A stretch of 32,693 bases of DNA, taken from Beijerinckiaceae bacterium (lineage in GTDB: Bacteria; Pseudomonadota; Alphaproteobacteria; Rhizobiales; Beijerinckiaceae). Each line of letters starts with the position of its first letter. Positions within the stretch are counted from its first letter, which is position 1. The notes beneath the pieces are model-generated. The model did not search any database and was not told the origin of the DNA. It worked only from the letters and a program-made list of their open reading frames with translations. Location: NCBI GenBank assembly GCA_021324915.1, contig JAJPIC010000021.1, forward strand, positions 1-32,693, in the 5' to 3' direction. This document shows, piece after piece, positions 32,598-32,693 of the stretch. The position numbers were made by a program, and so were the translations under genes.

Positions 32598-32693
32598 ATG
32601 AAGACTGCCGAAGAAGTATTGAAAGCGATCAAGGACAAGGACGTCAAATACGTGGACTGTCGGTTCACGGATCCGCGCGGCAAGTGGCAGCAC
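32598..32693 (+). CDS. glnA: Glutamine synthetase type I, N-terminal fragment (cut by the window end)
   Basis: The first 32 residues are present: MKTAEEVLKAIKDKDVKYVD, then CRFTDPRGKWQH. This is the typical N-terminus of class I glutamine synthetase, which makes glutamine from glutamate, ammonia and ATP. The gene continues past the edge. ATG 32598 follows CGAGGGCAAGAC. It is the partner of glnB, 108 bp upstream. Confidence 0.93.
   Translation, partial: MKTAEEVLKAIKDKDVKYVDCRFTDPRGKWQH

Overview
The window reads as chromosomal DNA of an alphaproteobacterium of the order Hyphomicrobiales (Rhizobiales). The pointers are high GC, the gene order D-amino-acid transaminase - hfq - hflX - mazG, double-domain cold-shock proteins, a phasin, Omp25/31-type barrels, an NDUFS4-like complex I subunit, and 45-bp palindromic repeats of a type common in this order. 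The genus is not decidable by eye; a Beijerinckiaceae or Bradyrhizobium-like relative is plausible. One EcfG-type (general stress response) promoter match fits the same group.

Layout. 1-12.3 kb is housekeeping. On the plus strand are a class IV aminotransferase, hfq and hflX. On the minus strand are mazG, a double cold-shock gene, and two tight groups: metG-tatD-MBL hydrolase (joined by start/stop overlaps) with holB just upstream, and holB-tmk-dacA (also overlapping), followed further upstream by rlpA. From 12.6 to 17.1 kb lie an outer-membrane barrel gene, a VIT1-family transporter, tRNA-Asn, tRNA-Cys, a second double cold-shock gene, a DUF192 protein, tRNA-Pro, an NDUFS4-like subunit and tRNA-Arg with a strong terminator.

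17.1-28.0 kb is the accessory part. It holds an Asp/Arg-repeat secreted protein, a degenerate 3' half of tRNA-Arg, a cysteine-cluster protein, a barrel with 22 consecutive prolines, a DUF6065-like protein, an L,D-transpeptidase, a third barrel, two very small membrane proteins, a secreted cupin, a DUF3617-like protein, an orphan AAA ATPase, a 53-residue gene, a phasin, a Tat-exported beta-carbonic anhydrase and a small secreted protein. From 28 kb to the end are a short-chain dehydrogenase, cysteine synthase, 3-mercaptopyruvate sulfurtransferase, a conserved Cys-Asp-Tyr-start protein behind the EcfG-type promoter, glnB, and the first 32 codons of glnA.

The most striking non-coding feature is a family of 45-bp nested palindromes in four places: 3 copies before the aminotransferase, 4 between hfq and hflX, 1 between tRNA-Asn and tRNA-Cys, and 5 between cysK and sseA. 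Each array has its own central sequence, which points to local amplification. No CRISPR, phage, insertion sequence or obvious defence island was seen. Functional links that can be argued are nitrogen control (glnB-glnA), sulfur metabolism (cysK-sseA), envelope biogenesis (dacA, rlpA, L,D-transpeptidase, three barrels) and RNA-level regulation (Hfq and two cold-shock proteins).
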